DNA from: Chloroflexota bacterium
Lineage (GTDB): Bacteria; Chloroflexota; UBA11872
Length of the DNA stretch: 64,000 nt
Direction of reading: 5' to 3'
Assembly: GCA_022825895.1 (NCBI GenBank)
Contig: JAJDVX010000037.1
Span: 120,581 to 184,580, forward strand
How positions within the stretch are numbered: the stretch's first letter is position 1; each line of letters starts with the position of its first letter. Positions 8,990 to 16,179 of this stretch are shown in pieces. The notes under the pieces were generated by a model. The model made no database searches, had not been told where the DNA came from, and saw nothing but the letters and a program-made list of their open reading frames with translations. The position numbers and the translations under genes were made by a program.

Positions 8990-9892
8990 ATGCGGCTGGC
9001 GTTGTCGGGGCTGCTGTTTGACCACGCGCCGGCTGCCGAGTTCGCCGCCGCGGCGCGAGAGATCGGCTACGCCAGCGTGGAGCTGCGTGGCACGCGTCAC
9101 CAGTTGCCGCCCGATGCGGATGCCGCGCGGCTTGATCTTCTCAAGGAGCTATTCGAGGGGCTGGAGATTGCCAATATCGCCTCGCACGCCGGCAATTTCG
9201 CGCTGCTGGACGAGGCGGATGCGCTGGCCGCGCGAGAGACAGCCCGCCGTTTTCTCGAGTGGGCCGCCGTGCTGGGGGCTCGCAGCGTGCGGGTCTGGCC
9301 GGGGTGGGTGGCCGCGCCGGAAGCGGAGCCGGAACACTGGGCGCGGGCGGCGCGCCACCTGCGCTGGTGCGCCGAGGCGGCGGCCGACCTGGGGGTGATG
9401 GTGGCGATCGAGATGCACCACGGGTCGCTGGCTGAGTCGGCGGCTAGCGCAAATCGGCTGCTGAACGAGATCGATCGGCCGGCGGTCGGGTTGATTCTCG
9501 ATCCGGCGAACCTGATGCAGACGCCGACGCCGTTCGGGGCTCGCTGCGTGGGGGCGGTGTGGGACCGGCTGTTGCACGTGCACGTCAAGGATCACTCGAT
9601 CGTCGGCGCCACCGAGTTGGGGGCTTACCCGTTTCGCCTCTACCTCGAGCACATCGGCACCTGGATCGAGCGCATGGAGGCGCCGCGCCGCCGGCTGGGT
9701 CCCGGCTGGTTTGCGAAGCGGGCGCTGGGTGAGGGGCACGTGCCCTGGCCGTCAATCCTTGCGGAGTTGAAGCGGCGCGGATATTGCGGACACCTGATCG
9801 TGGAGTCGGAAGTCGGGCCCGGCGTGCCGACGGGGCGTACGCTGGCCGAGCGTGAGTTCGGGACGCTGAGTCGCTGGATGGCCGAGCTATGA
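8990..9892 (+). CDS. Sugar-phosphate isomerase/epimerase (xylose-isomerase-like TIM barrel)
   Basis: A 300-residue member of the AP-endonuclease-2 / xylose-isomerase-like superfamily, metal-dependent TIM barrels acting mostly on sugars, inositols or related polyols. Diagnostic segments are SVELRGTRH (strand 2), IASHAGNF with a metal or base His, VAIEMHHG with the metal Glu and His, VGLILDPANLM with the metal Asp/Asn, LLHVHVKDH with paired His, and HLIVESE at the end. ATG at 8990 is used because GGAGGG at 8980-8985 precedes it; GTG at 8951 is possible but adds a basic tail without support. It overlaps the next gene by 4 bases (ATGA), so the two are coupled. The exact substrate cannot be named. 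Confidence 0.85.
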   Translation: MRLALSGLLFDHAPAAEFAAAAREIGYASVELRGTRHQLPPDADAARLDLLKELFEGLEIANIASHAGNFALLDEADALAARETARRFLEWAAVLGARSVRVWPGWVAAPEAEPEHWARAARHLRWCAEAAADLGVMVAIEMHHGSLAESAASANRLLNEIDRPAVGLILDPANLMQTPTPFGARCVGAVWDRLLHVHVKDHSIVGATELGAYPFRLYLEHIGTWIERMEAPRRRLGPGWFAKRALGEGHVPWPSILAELKRRGYCGHLIVESEVGPGVPTGRTLAEREFGTLSRWMAEL

Positions 9893-10836
9893 CCAGCCTG
9901 GAGATGCGGCCGCTGCGGGCCGTGGATCTGGCCGAGGCGGCGGCGCTGTGCCAGCGCGAGATTGCTTACCTGCCGTTCTCGGAGGCCATTCTCAAGGACC
10001 GCATCCTCGACGATCCGGACTTCGATCCCGACCTGAATCCAACGGTCTGGCAAGGGGATCGGCTGGTTGGGCTGGCCTGCGGAGCGCCGCCGAGCGAGGA
10101 GCTAGAGACTGCAGGCGGCGTAAAGCTGTTTGCCGTGGCGAGCGACCTGCGCCGCCAGGGCATTGCGACCCGGCTGTTCGATCACATCGAGGACCGGCTG
10201 GCAGGTTTGGGGGCCGGCGAGTCCGTGGCGATCATCGCCGGCAACAACCGCTTCATGCAGGGCCTGGACCTGCGCTACACGGAGGCGCTGTGCTTCCTGG
10301 AGGCGCGGGGCTACGAGCGCGCGGGCGACGGCATGGACATGGACGTGGACCTGCGCAACACCCCGCTGGACACCTCGGAGAAGGAAGAAGAGTTGGAGCG
10401 TGACCACGGCCTACGGGTGCGCCGGGTGACGATGGACGACTACCAGCAGGCGTGGGATTACGTGGCGCGCGAGTTCGAGTATCCCAGCGCCCTGGCCACG
10501 GCCCCGGTCGGGCGTCGCTGGGCCTACCTGGCGACCTCCGGCCTGAAGCTCGATCCGCCCACCTTGTGGATGGCCGAGAAGGACGCCGAGTTCTGCGGCT
10601 TTGCGGTGACCGACGTGGCCGCGCCGGAACGGTTGGGTCCGATGGGCGTCTCGCCGGAGGTCCGCCAGCTGGGCGTGGGCACGGTGCTGCTCAAGAGGGC
10701 GCTTGCCGACCTACGTGACCGAGGCGCGGACATCGGGGTGATCTACGGCGCGGGCCCGTACGCCTTCTACGCCCGCACCGTGAACGCAACCATCAACGCC
10801 GTGTTCTGGCGCCTGCGAAAGCCGCTGCCCGAGTAG
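9889..10836 (+). CDS. Tandem-domain GNAT N-acetyltransferase
   Basis: A 315-residue cytosolic protein with two GNAT folds. The N-terminal half carries the acetyl-CoA loop in LRRQGIATRLFDHIE (motif A, R/QxxGxG/A type) near residue 85. The C-terminal half has a second one at RQLGVGTVLLKRAL near 265 followed by a typical YGAGPYAFYARTVNA segment. Such double-GNAT proteins transfer acetyl groups to small molecules or proteins, often with only one half active. It is coupled by a 4-base overlap to the isomerase gene before it, which hints at a shared substrate pathway, possibly an amino-sugar or polyol derivative. The function beyond acetyl transfer is not known. Confidence 0.8.
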   Translation: MTSLEMRPLRAVDLAEAAALCQREIAYLPFSEAILKDRILDDPDFDPDLNPTVWQGDRLVGLACGAPPSEELETAGGVKLFAVASDLRRQGIATRLFDHIEDRLAGLGAGESVAIIAGNNRFMQGLDLRYTEALCFLEARGYERAGDGMDMDVDLRNTPLDTSEKEEELERDHGLRVRRVTMDDYQQAWDYVAREFEYPSALATAPVGRRWAYLATSGLKLDPPTLWMAEKDAEFCGFAVTDVAAPERLGPMGVSPEVRQLGVGTVLLKRALADLRDRGADIGVIYGAGPYAFYARTVNATINAVFWRLRKPLPE

Positions 10837-10850
10837 TCACCCATTCCCAA

Positions 10851-10866
10851 AGTTTCACGTGAAACA
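10851..10866. promoter_or_regulatory. parS: parS chromosome-partition site (ParB binding)
   Basis: The 16-base sequence AGTTTCACGTGAAACA contains a perfect 14-bp palindrome GTTTCACGTGAAAC. It matches the conserved bacterial parS consensus (TGTTTCACGTGAAACA) at 15 of 16 positions. It is intergenic, between the GNAT gene and the aminotransferase gene. parS sites load the ParB-CTP clamp and usually cluster within a modest distance of the replication origin. Confidence 0.85.
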
Positions 10867-10928
10867 TTGGGCGCCAGGTAGCCGGTGCTAGGCTCCCTCG
10901 CGCGAGTCGCCGGTAGGGATTTCTTGAT

Positions 10929-11852
10929 ATGAGCGCGAGCGCCTGGGCTTATTCGAACGGTGAGATCGTCCCGCTGGAAAAGGCCCGCTACTGGCCGAAC
11001 GACCTCGCGATCATCTACGGCGAGATCGTCTACGAGGCCACGCGCACCTTCGGCGGGCAGCCGTTCAAGCTGAAGGAGCACATCGACCGGCTCTACCGCT
11101 CGCTGGACTACTGCCGACTGGATCCGGGCCTTACATCCGAAGAGCTGACCGCGGTCACCCTGGAGGTCGTGGAGCGCAACCGGCCGGACCTGCCTGACGG
11201 CAGCGACACCTGGATCTTCCACAACATCACCCGCGGCTCGCACCCGCAGTTCCCGGACGTCGGACGCGGCGACGCCGGACCGTCGGTACTGGTGTGGACG
11301 CACGAGTTGGGCTTCAAGTACTGGTACCGCGCCTACGAGGAGGGCGCGCACTGCGTGACGCCCTCGATCCGCCAGGTCAACATCTCCACGCAGGACCCGC
11401 GTATGAAGACGCGCAGCCGCATGTTCCTGGCGCTGGCGGAACAGGAGGTCAACGCCCTGGCCCCCGGCGCCTTCACGCTGCTGCTGGATACCGAGGGCCG
11501 CATCGCCGAGGCCACCGGCGCGAACTTCATGGTGGTGTCCGACGGCGCGATCCTGACCCCGCGTACCGGCACCGGCCTGGCCGGCGTAAGCCTCTCGACC
11601 GTCCGCGACCTGAGCCTGGACCTGGGCGTGGAGGTCCGTGAAGCCGACCTGACCCTCTACGACGTCTTCACCGCCGAGGAGGCGTTCCTGAGCAGCACCC
11701 CCTACTGCATGCTGCCGGTCACCCGCGTCAACGGCACCCAGGTCGGCACCGGCCACCCCGGCGAACTCTTCGCCCGCCTGATCGACGCCTGGAGCGAGAC
11801 GGTGGGGGTGAACATTGTCGAGCAGGCTCGGAGGATCGGCGAAGCGACCTAG
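10929..11852 (+). CDS. Class IV PLP aminotransferase (branched-chain amino acid aminotransferase-like)
   Basis: A 307-residue fold-type IV PLP enzyme related to branched-chain amino acid aminotransferase, D-amino acid aminotransferase and aminodeoxychorismate lyase. The PLP lysine is Lys160 in DPRMKTRSRM. The phosphate- and cofactor-binding segment AEATGANFMVV (Glu near 195) follows, then TGLAGVSLSTV and a conserved late loop EAFLSSTPYCMLPV. The N-terminus begins SASAWAYSNGEIVPLEKAR, as in BcaT-like proteins. Reaction: transamination between an amino acid and a 2-oxoacid; substrate choice is not certain. A parS site lies just upstream. The last 80 bases of this gene recur as a decayed copy at 14132-14214, marking an old duplication. 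Confidence 0.86.
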   Translation: MSASAWAYSNGEIVPLEKARYWPNDLAIIYGEIVYEATRTFGGQPFKLKEHIDRLYRSLDYCRLDPGLTSEELTAVTLEVVERNRPDLPDGSDTWIFHNITRGSHPQFPDVGRGDAGPSVLVWTHELGFKYWYRAYEEGAHCVTPSIRQVNISTQDPRMKTRSRMFLALAEQEVNALAPGAFTLLLDTEGRIAEATGANFMVVSDGAILTPRTGTGLAGVSLSTVRDLSLDLGVEVREADLTLYDVFTAEEAFLSSTPYCMLPVTRVNGTQVGTGHPGELFARLIDAWSETVGVNIVEQARRIGEAT

Positions 11853-11884
11853 CCTCCGCCCTCAGCCGCAGCGGCCGCGGATTG

Positions 11885-12913
11885 CTATTGGTCGCTGTTC
11901 TTCCAGGCTTCGTACACCGCCTTGGTCAGCGCGGATAGGCGATCCTTGTGTTGCTCCCACTCTTCGGCGGTGAATGGGAACTTGAGCTCGGCTCTGGGAT
12001 CCAACGGGTCTCGATTCCTCGGGTATGTCTCGTATCGGATTTCCTGTACCGGCTGCCTGAAGTCGTCCAGGCAGAGTGTCTTTGCGCGGCCGAAGAAGAC
12101 TATCGTCACGTGCCCCTTCCATGGATCGATGCGCGCAAATGACCGGTTCTTGAATCTGATACTTAGTCCCAAGCTCGTCGGGTTTGTGCTGAATCCGGGC
12201 CAATTCGTCTCGAACATGCGCTCCACGGCGCTGAAGGTCTCCGACACGCCGGAGTCTTCTATCTTCTTCTTCAGCCGCTCTCTTCTCTCCTCCGCGGTCG
12301 GTCGCCTTCGCCGGCGAGGGCCGGGTTCTGCGGCTGCTTCCACTTCGACCTGCCGGGCAAGCAGGGTCTTGCCGTCGTAGGCAAAGCCGTGGAACGTGAG
12401 CAGCGAAATGTCCATGCTGGTGTTGGCGGCGAGGAATCTCACCATCCGCTCCGTCCTTTCGTCGGCCCCCAGGCCGATCAGGAACAGGCGCAGCGGCCTG
12501 AGGGAGTCGAGGCTCTGGCCGTCGGTGTTCTCCCCGTACCACTCCTCGAAATCCTCTATGGCCTCGATGCCGCCCACGCCGGAGTTGGCGGCGATGTGTT
12601 CGGCCAATGTAACGTCGGTCTTGGCGTCCAGGTCGGAGGCGTAGTCGATGATTTGCGCAACGGCGTCCCTCGACAGCGTCCCGCGCTTCAACTCGAACAC
12701 GACCAGCCGGCCGTCCTCATCCACACCGAGCAGATCGAGCGGCCCACCGTCCGTCGGCGTCTGCCGGCCGACGAGCCTCAATCCCGGAATCAGCAGGTCG
12801 GGGTTCCTGACGAGCGTCTCCTCCAGCAAGGATTCCGTGTCCGTCTGGTCCCTGGACACCAAGGGCGTGACCTTCGAATCACCATCGAGCGCCCAGATTT
12901 TTACTTCGTCCAT
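11885..12913 (-). CDS. NucS-like (DUF91) nuclease-domain protein
   Basis: A 342-residue soluble protein. Residues 28-110 carry a PD-(D/E)xK nuclease core of the EndoMS/NucS (DUF91) type. Asp60 is in GGPLDLLG, then Glu74 and Lys76 are in VFELKRG, and a helix RDAVAQIIDYASDL follows. The middle (about 195-225) is a highly basic, charged stretch with an RRRRR run. The C-terminal third (about 240-342) has an alpha/beta pattern (LGLSIRFKNRSFARI, HVTIVFFGRA) resembling the DUF5655 domain that accompanies similar nucleases. Bona fide NucS is an anti-mutator that cleaves mismatched DNA; this protein has a different architecture, so a defence or repair role is equally possible. It points the opposite way to its neighbours and sits inside one arm of a duplicated segment. 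Confidence 0.72.
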   Translation of the reverse strand: MDEVKIWALDGDSKVTPLVSRDQTDTESLLEETLVRNPDLLIPGLRLVGRQTPTDGGPLDLLGVDEDGRLVVFELKRGTLSRDAVAQIIDYASDLDAKTDVTLAEHIAANSGVGGIEAIEDFEEWYGENTDGQSLDSLRPLRLFLIGLGADERTERMVRFLAANTSMDISLLTFHGFAYDGKTLLARQVEVEAAAEPGPRRRRRPTAEERRERLKKKIEDSGVSETFSAVERMFETNWPGFSTNPTSLGLSIRFKNRSFARIDPWKGHVTIVFFGRAKTLCLDDFRQPVQEIRYETYPRNRDPLDPRAELKFPFTAEEWEQHKDRLSALTKAVYEAWKNSDQ

Positions 12914-12957
12914 TGCAGACCCTTGCGTAACTCGTTTCGGATCAGGAGGTCCGGCGC

Positions 12958-12987
12958 CTGGATTCCCGACTTCGAGGGAGTGACGGA
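12958..12987. repeat. Possible REP-like dispersed intergenic element
   Basis: CTGGATTCCCGACTTCGAGG followed by GAGTGACGGA resembles the common GGATTCCCG-TTCG-CGGGAATGACGG hairpin repeat found between genes in many bacteria, with several substitutions. The 3' half (GAGGGAGTGACG) also occurs at 2053-2064. Only two partial copies are seen in this window, so the assignment is tentative. Confidence 0.3.
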
Positions 12988-13164
12988 GGGTAACGCAACG
13001 GCCTTACCTGGGAGCACCGGCCCCGCCGCATGATGGATTCGGGACGAGACCGCTGTGGTCGCCGAGCCGATTCTCGGCGCGGAGCCACTCAAATGCGGGC
13101 CGCGCAAGTTTTCGCATGACAGACTGATCGCTAGAAGCTGCGCGCTGAGGGGGAAGCGGCGGCC

Positions 13165-13836
13165 ATGGGCGACGGCTTGATTGGCCGGATGCTGCGGGCC
13201 CTGCGGCTGGACACGACGCTTTACCGCGAGGTTGCGGGACCCGGCGGCCGCACCCGGCAGGCGGCGCTGGTGGTTCTAATTGCGGCTGTGGCCGCCGGCA
13301 CCGAGGGCTTGTGGGTGAGTGTCGGCAGTGCCGGACTCATCGCCATTACGCACATGGCCGCATGGCCGGTGTGGGCCGCGGGGCTCTGGTTCGTTCGTGC
13401 TCGACTTAGGAGGCCGGCTGGCGAGGCGCCGGGGTTCTGGCAAGTCGCTCGCGCTATTGCATTTGCACAGTCTCCGGGCGTCTTCTTCTTCACCTCAGGC
13501 CTCGTTATCTTTTGGATCCCGACGACTCTTTGGAGCACGGTTCGGTCTCTGATCTTCGTCTGGGTGCTCGTCGGCACCTTTCTTGCCGTTCGAGAGACGT
13601 TGGGGCTAGGCAACGGTCGAACGCTCGGCGCGCTGTTCGGTGTGGGAGCGGCCATTGCGGTGCTATTGGGACCCGCGATCAGCTTCCTCACCATATGGGC
13701 CTTGTTGCCTCAGCTTTCGCTGGGCACCACCGTCGCGACCGTCTCGTATGGAGTGTTTGACTTCAACCTGGGACTTGACCTCATGCGCGCCGTAACCCGT
13801 CTTGTCCTGCCTGCTGCGTTCGAGGCTATTGCCTAG
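13165..13836 (+). CDS. Yip1-family-like membrane protein, copy A
   Basis: A 223-residue integral membrane protein with about five hydrophobic segments after a soluble N-terminus (RMLRALRLDTTLYREVAG). It shares three hallmark segments with the two genes at 14277 and 15061: LRALRLD..LYREV at the N-terminus, a central GTFLAVRETLGLGNGRTL motif between helices, and FDFNLGLD near the C-terminus. The pattern fits the Yip1/DUF1282-type membrane fold, whose bacterial roles are not established. ATG at 13165 follows a purine-rich GAGGGGGA (13146-13153). The 50 bases before it resemble the bases before copy B, so the duplication included upstream sequence. Function unknown. Confidence 0.72.
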   Translation: MGDGLIGRMLRALRLDTTLYREVAGPGGRTRQAALVVLIAAVAAGTEGLWVSVGSAGLIAITHMAAWPVWAAGLWFVRARLRRPAGEAPGFWQVARAIAFAQSPGVFFFTSGLVIFWIPTTLWSTVRSLIFVWVLVGTFLAVRETLGLGNGRTLGALFGVGAAIAVLLGPAISFLTIWALLPQLSLGTTVATVSYGVFDFNLGLDLMRAVTRLVLPAAFEAIA

Positions 13837-13948
13837 CTCGAGACCGACCGGCTCCTCTGCCTCCCAGATGGGTGCCAGACCGGACATCTGACAGGCATAG
13901 GACGGACGAAGTAAGGCCTGAATCTTCGTCGACTACACGCGTTGGGGA

Positions 13949-14108
13949 TTACTGCGCCACCGTCAGGAGTTTGATGCAGACGGGGTTGGGGATTTGGGTT
14001 TGGGGGCCGGTGGGGTGGAGGTGGCCGGTTTCTTGGTCGATGCGGAAGGTGACGATGGAGTTGGTGTCCTGGTTGGCGGCGTAGTGCCGGGCGCCGGAGG
14101 GGCTAATG
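13949..14108 (-). pseudogene. Decayed 3' fragment of the lactonase gene
   Basis: The minus strand encodes about 50 residues closely matching the C-terminus of the intact lactonase at 16180-17241. AANQDTNSIVTFRID corresponds to AANQDTSTIVTFRIH, then TGHLHPTG is identical, and IPNPVCIKLL is identical up to the last few residues. The similarity fades upstream near 14110 and no start or N-terminal portion exists, so this is a truncated duplicate and not a gene. Its position downstream of Yip1 copy A mirrors the intact lactonase downstream of Yip1 copy C. Confidence 0.85.
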
Positions 14109-14131
14109 GTAAAAGATGGTGAGGCAGGCGT

Positions 14132-14214
14132 GGCCGCCTGATCGACGCCTGGAGCGAAACCGTCGGTGTCAGCAGCACTGTGCAGGGCCCGAAGGATTGG
14201 CGAAGCCACGCAGC
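14132..14214 (+). pseudogene. Decayed 3' end of the class IV aminotransferase gene
   Basis: From 14132 the sequence reads GCCGCCTGATCGACGCCTGG, nearly identical to 11772-11790 inside the intact aminotransferase. It continues with lower identity through the region of its stop codon, with a one-base insertion. Translation gives RLIDAWSETVGV, as in the intact protein. Only about 80 bases remain, so it is a remnant of a duplicated aminotransferase gene standing upstream of Yip1 copy B. Confidence 0.85.
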
Positions 14215-14276
14215 GTTCGGCGACGGCGCGTGACAGACTGAGCGGCAGAGGCGGCGCGGGAGCGAGGCAGGCGGCG

Positions 14277-15068
14277 ATGGGGGACGGCTTCGGCAACAGG
14301 CTGTTGCGGGCCCTGAGGCTGGATCCGACGTTGTACCGGGAAGTCGCCACCGCAGATAACAGCTCCTTTCAAGCTGTACTGATTGTTGTCCTCACTTCCG
14401 CGGCTTCAGGCATTGCATGGGGCGCCAGGACATTCCACTTCATTGAACGGAACGAACCAGCGCTCGTGGGGATGGACTCGCCGATGGCCGAAGCAGGCGT
14501 CATGGTCCTGTTTAGCGCCGTTGCGCAGGTAATGGCCTGGCCGGTGTGGGCGGCCGGAGTCTGGGCTATTGGCCGGCGTGTGGCCCGATACGGCCGGGCG
14601 CCGGGATTCTGGCCTGTGGCCCGTGCCCTGGCCTTCGCGCAGACGCCCGTCGCACTCGTGGTCGTGATTCCGATTCTGGCCGGAGCCTTCTGGCTCGGAC
14701 GCGTCGACCCTGACGGTGTGGGCAAATCGCCGTTGGGGCTGCTGGCCTCCAGTGTTTGGAGCGTGGTCGCCGTCTGGGTCCTCATCGGGACCTTTCTGGC
14801 CACGCGCGAGGCGTTGGGACTGGGCAACGGCCGCACCCTGGTCAGCTTGTGCGGCGTCGGCGTTGGAGCCGGCATCGTCGCGGTGCTGGTGGGGGCCGCG
14901 GTCAACTCGATATCTCGCGGCGGGAACCTTGACTACGCAACCGCGTATTGGCGTGGGGTTCCCTCGGGCTTTGACGTTGCGTCAGGGTCCGACTTCAACC
15001 TGGGTCTTGACTTCGGCAGCGCGGTGATGGGCTATCTGTTCCGCCTTTTCCCGTTTATCAGTGGATAA
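14277..15068 (+). CDS. Yip1-family-like membrane protein, copy B
   Basis: A 263-residue membrane protein, paralogue of the genes at 13165 and 15061. ATG at 14277 aligns with the start of copy A (MGDGFGNRLLRALRLDPTLYREV against MGDGLIGRMLRALRLD); a longer version from 14166 would only translate the aminotransferase remnant and is rejected. Hydrophobic helices alternate with the family signature GTFLATREALGLGNGRTL, and DFNLGLDF is near the end. It has an extra hydrophilic loop after the first helix compared with copy A. It overlaps copy C by 8 bases, so B and C are probably translated as a pair. Function unknown. Confidence 0.72.
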   Translation: MGDGFGNRLLRALRLDPTLYREVATADNSSFQAVLIVVLTSAASGIAWGARTFHFIERNEPALVGMDSPMAEAGVMVLFSAVAQVMAWPVWAAGVWAIGRRVARYGRAPGFWPVARALAFAQTPVALVVVIPILAGAFWLGRVDPDGVGKSPLGLLASSVWSVVAVWVLIGTFLATREALGLGNGRTLVSLCGVGVGAGIVAVLVGAAVNSISRGGNLDYATAYWRGVPSGFDVASGSDFNLGLDFGSAVMGYLFRLFPFISG

Positions 15069-15993
15069 CACCGATCACCCCGCTGGACGGGACGCCGGGC
15101 ACCGAGCGGAGCCGACCGTGCAGACACGAAGCGGCGGCGGTTTTGTTCGCCGAACGATTCGCGCTCTGCGCCTGGATTCAGACCTCTACCGCGAAGTATC
15201 GGCACCCAACGCGAGCACGCGGCAGGCGGTGGTCATCGTAGTGCTTGCGGCGGCAGGCGCGGGTCTTGGCGAAAGCGGCCGGACCTTGCTGTCTGTGTTG
15301 AGAGTCGTGCCATTTGAACGTCGAACCGAGCTCCTCCTGTGGCACACGTTTATCGACGAGACGCTGCCAATCGCCGCGCTGCACGCCGCCGTCCACCTGG
15401 CCGCTTGGCCCGTGTGGGCTGCAGCGCTGTGGATCATTGGCGGGCGGCTGGTCTCAGGCGACAGACAGACGCCACGGTACGGGTCAGTCGCACGCGGCCT
15501 TGCGTTTGCGCAGGCGCCGGGCCTGTTCCTCATCCTCACGCCGGTCCTCGTTCGCGCCTTCGTACCGATCATCGGCCTGGCCACCGATCCTGCGACCGAT
15601 GTTGCACGCTGGGGTTTTGTGGCATGGCAACTTCCTCCGTCGCTTGACTCCGGCTTCCGGACGCTAATCGCCGGTTGGGTGCTGATCGGGACCTATTTAG
15701 CCGTTCGCGAATCGCTGGGCCTGAGCAACGGCCGAACGCTTGGCGCGATACTGGCCGCCGGCGTCGCCGTCGCGGTGTTCCTGGGTGTCCTGGCAACAGC
15801 TATTTCGCTCGCCGTTCCTTCGCCGCCATGGACTCTCAATCCGGCCCTTTCAAGTGATTCACTCCTTGGAATCGGCGGATCGGGACCCCTAGCCACTTTT
15901 TCGATTGAGCATGCCTTGCCCATCGCCCTTAGCTTTGACTTCAACCTCGGGCTCATCGACGGCTTCATGCGGGTCTTCGCTGGTGGGTCGTAG
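15061..15993 (+). CDS. Yip1-family-like membrane protein, copy C
   Basis: A 310-residue membrane protein and the longest of the three paralogues. GTG at 15061 is the likely start, inside the last codons of copy B. The N-terminal 25 residues are hydrophilic, then come IRALRLDSDLYREVSAP, about five to six hydrophobic segments, the signature GTYLAVRESLGLSNGRTL and the closing FDFNLGLIDGF. A longer periplasmic or lumenal-type loop lies before the signature and another after it. The three paralogues probably build a hetero-oligomer or have diverged after duplication; no enzymatic residues stand out. Function unknown. Confidence 0.7.
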   Translation: MDNTDHPAGRDAGHRAEPTVQTRSGGGFVRRTIRALRLDSDLYREVSAPNASTRQAVVIVVLAAAGAGLGESGRTLLSVLRVVPFERRTELLLWHTFIDETLPIAALHAAVHLAAWPVWAAALWIIGGRLVSGDRQTPRYGSVARGLAFAQAPGLFLILTPVLVRAFVPIIGLATDPATDVARWGFVAWQLPPSLDSGFRTLIAGWVLIGTYLAVRESLGLSNGRTLGAILAAGVAVAVFLGVLATAISLAVPSPPWTLNPALSSDSLLGIGGSGPLATFSIEHALPIALSFDFNLGLIDGFMRVFAGGS

Positions 15994-16179
15994 CAACCAC
16001 TTGGTGTCCTTCTCGGCAAGGTGCTGCATCGACGAGTCAGGGCTGTGCTCAGGGCCTGTCTGCTTGACCGAGGTCTAGTCCGAGCCGGTTCTACCCGCCG
16101 ACGGGCAGCGAGTTGAAGAACGGGCAAATGAGCCGCGAATCTCGAACTTAGACGCTAAACCGACCGACCCTTGCGATGT

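Larger units (their letters stand above)
13837..14276. other. 440-base gene-poor region holding two decayed gene fragments
   Basis: No intact gene. The middle is filled by a lactonase C-terminal remnant on the minus strand and an aminotransferase 3'-end remnant on the plus strand, described separately. The last 50 bases (from TGACAGACTGAG, 14230) resemble the leader of Yip1 copy A (TGACAGACTGAT, 13117). The first 110 bases show nothing recognisable. Confidence 0.75.

Noticed and set aside
14166..14276. N-terminal extension of Yip1 copy B
   Set aside because: This stretch is the decayed aminotransferase end and leader; the copy A start aligns with ATG 14277.
16001..16175. Possible small gene or RNA between Yip1 copy C and the lactonase
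   Set aside because: No start with a ribosome-binding site, no stable terminator-linked structure and no recognisable RNA fold.
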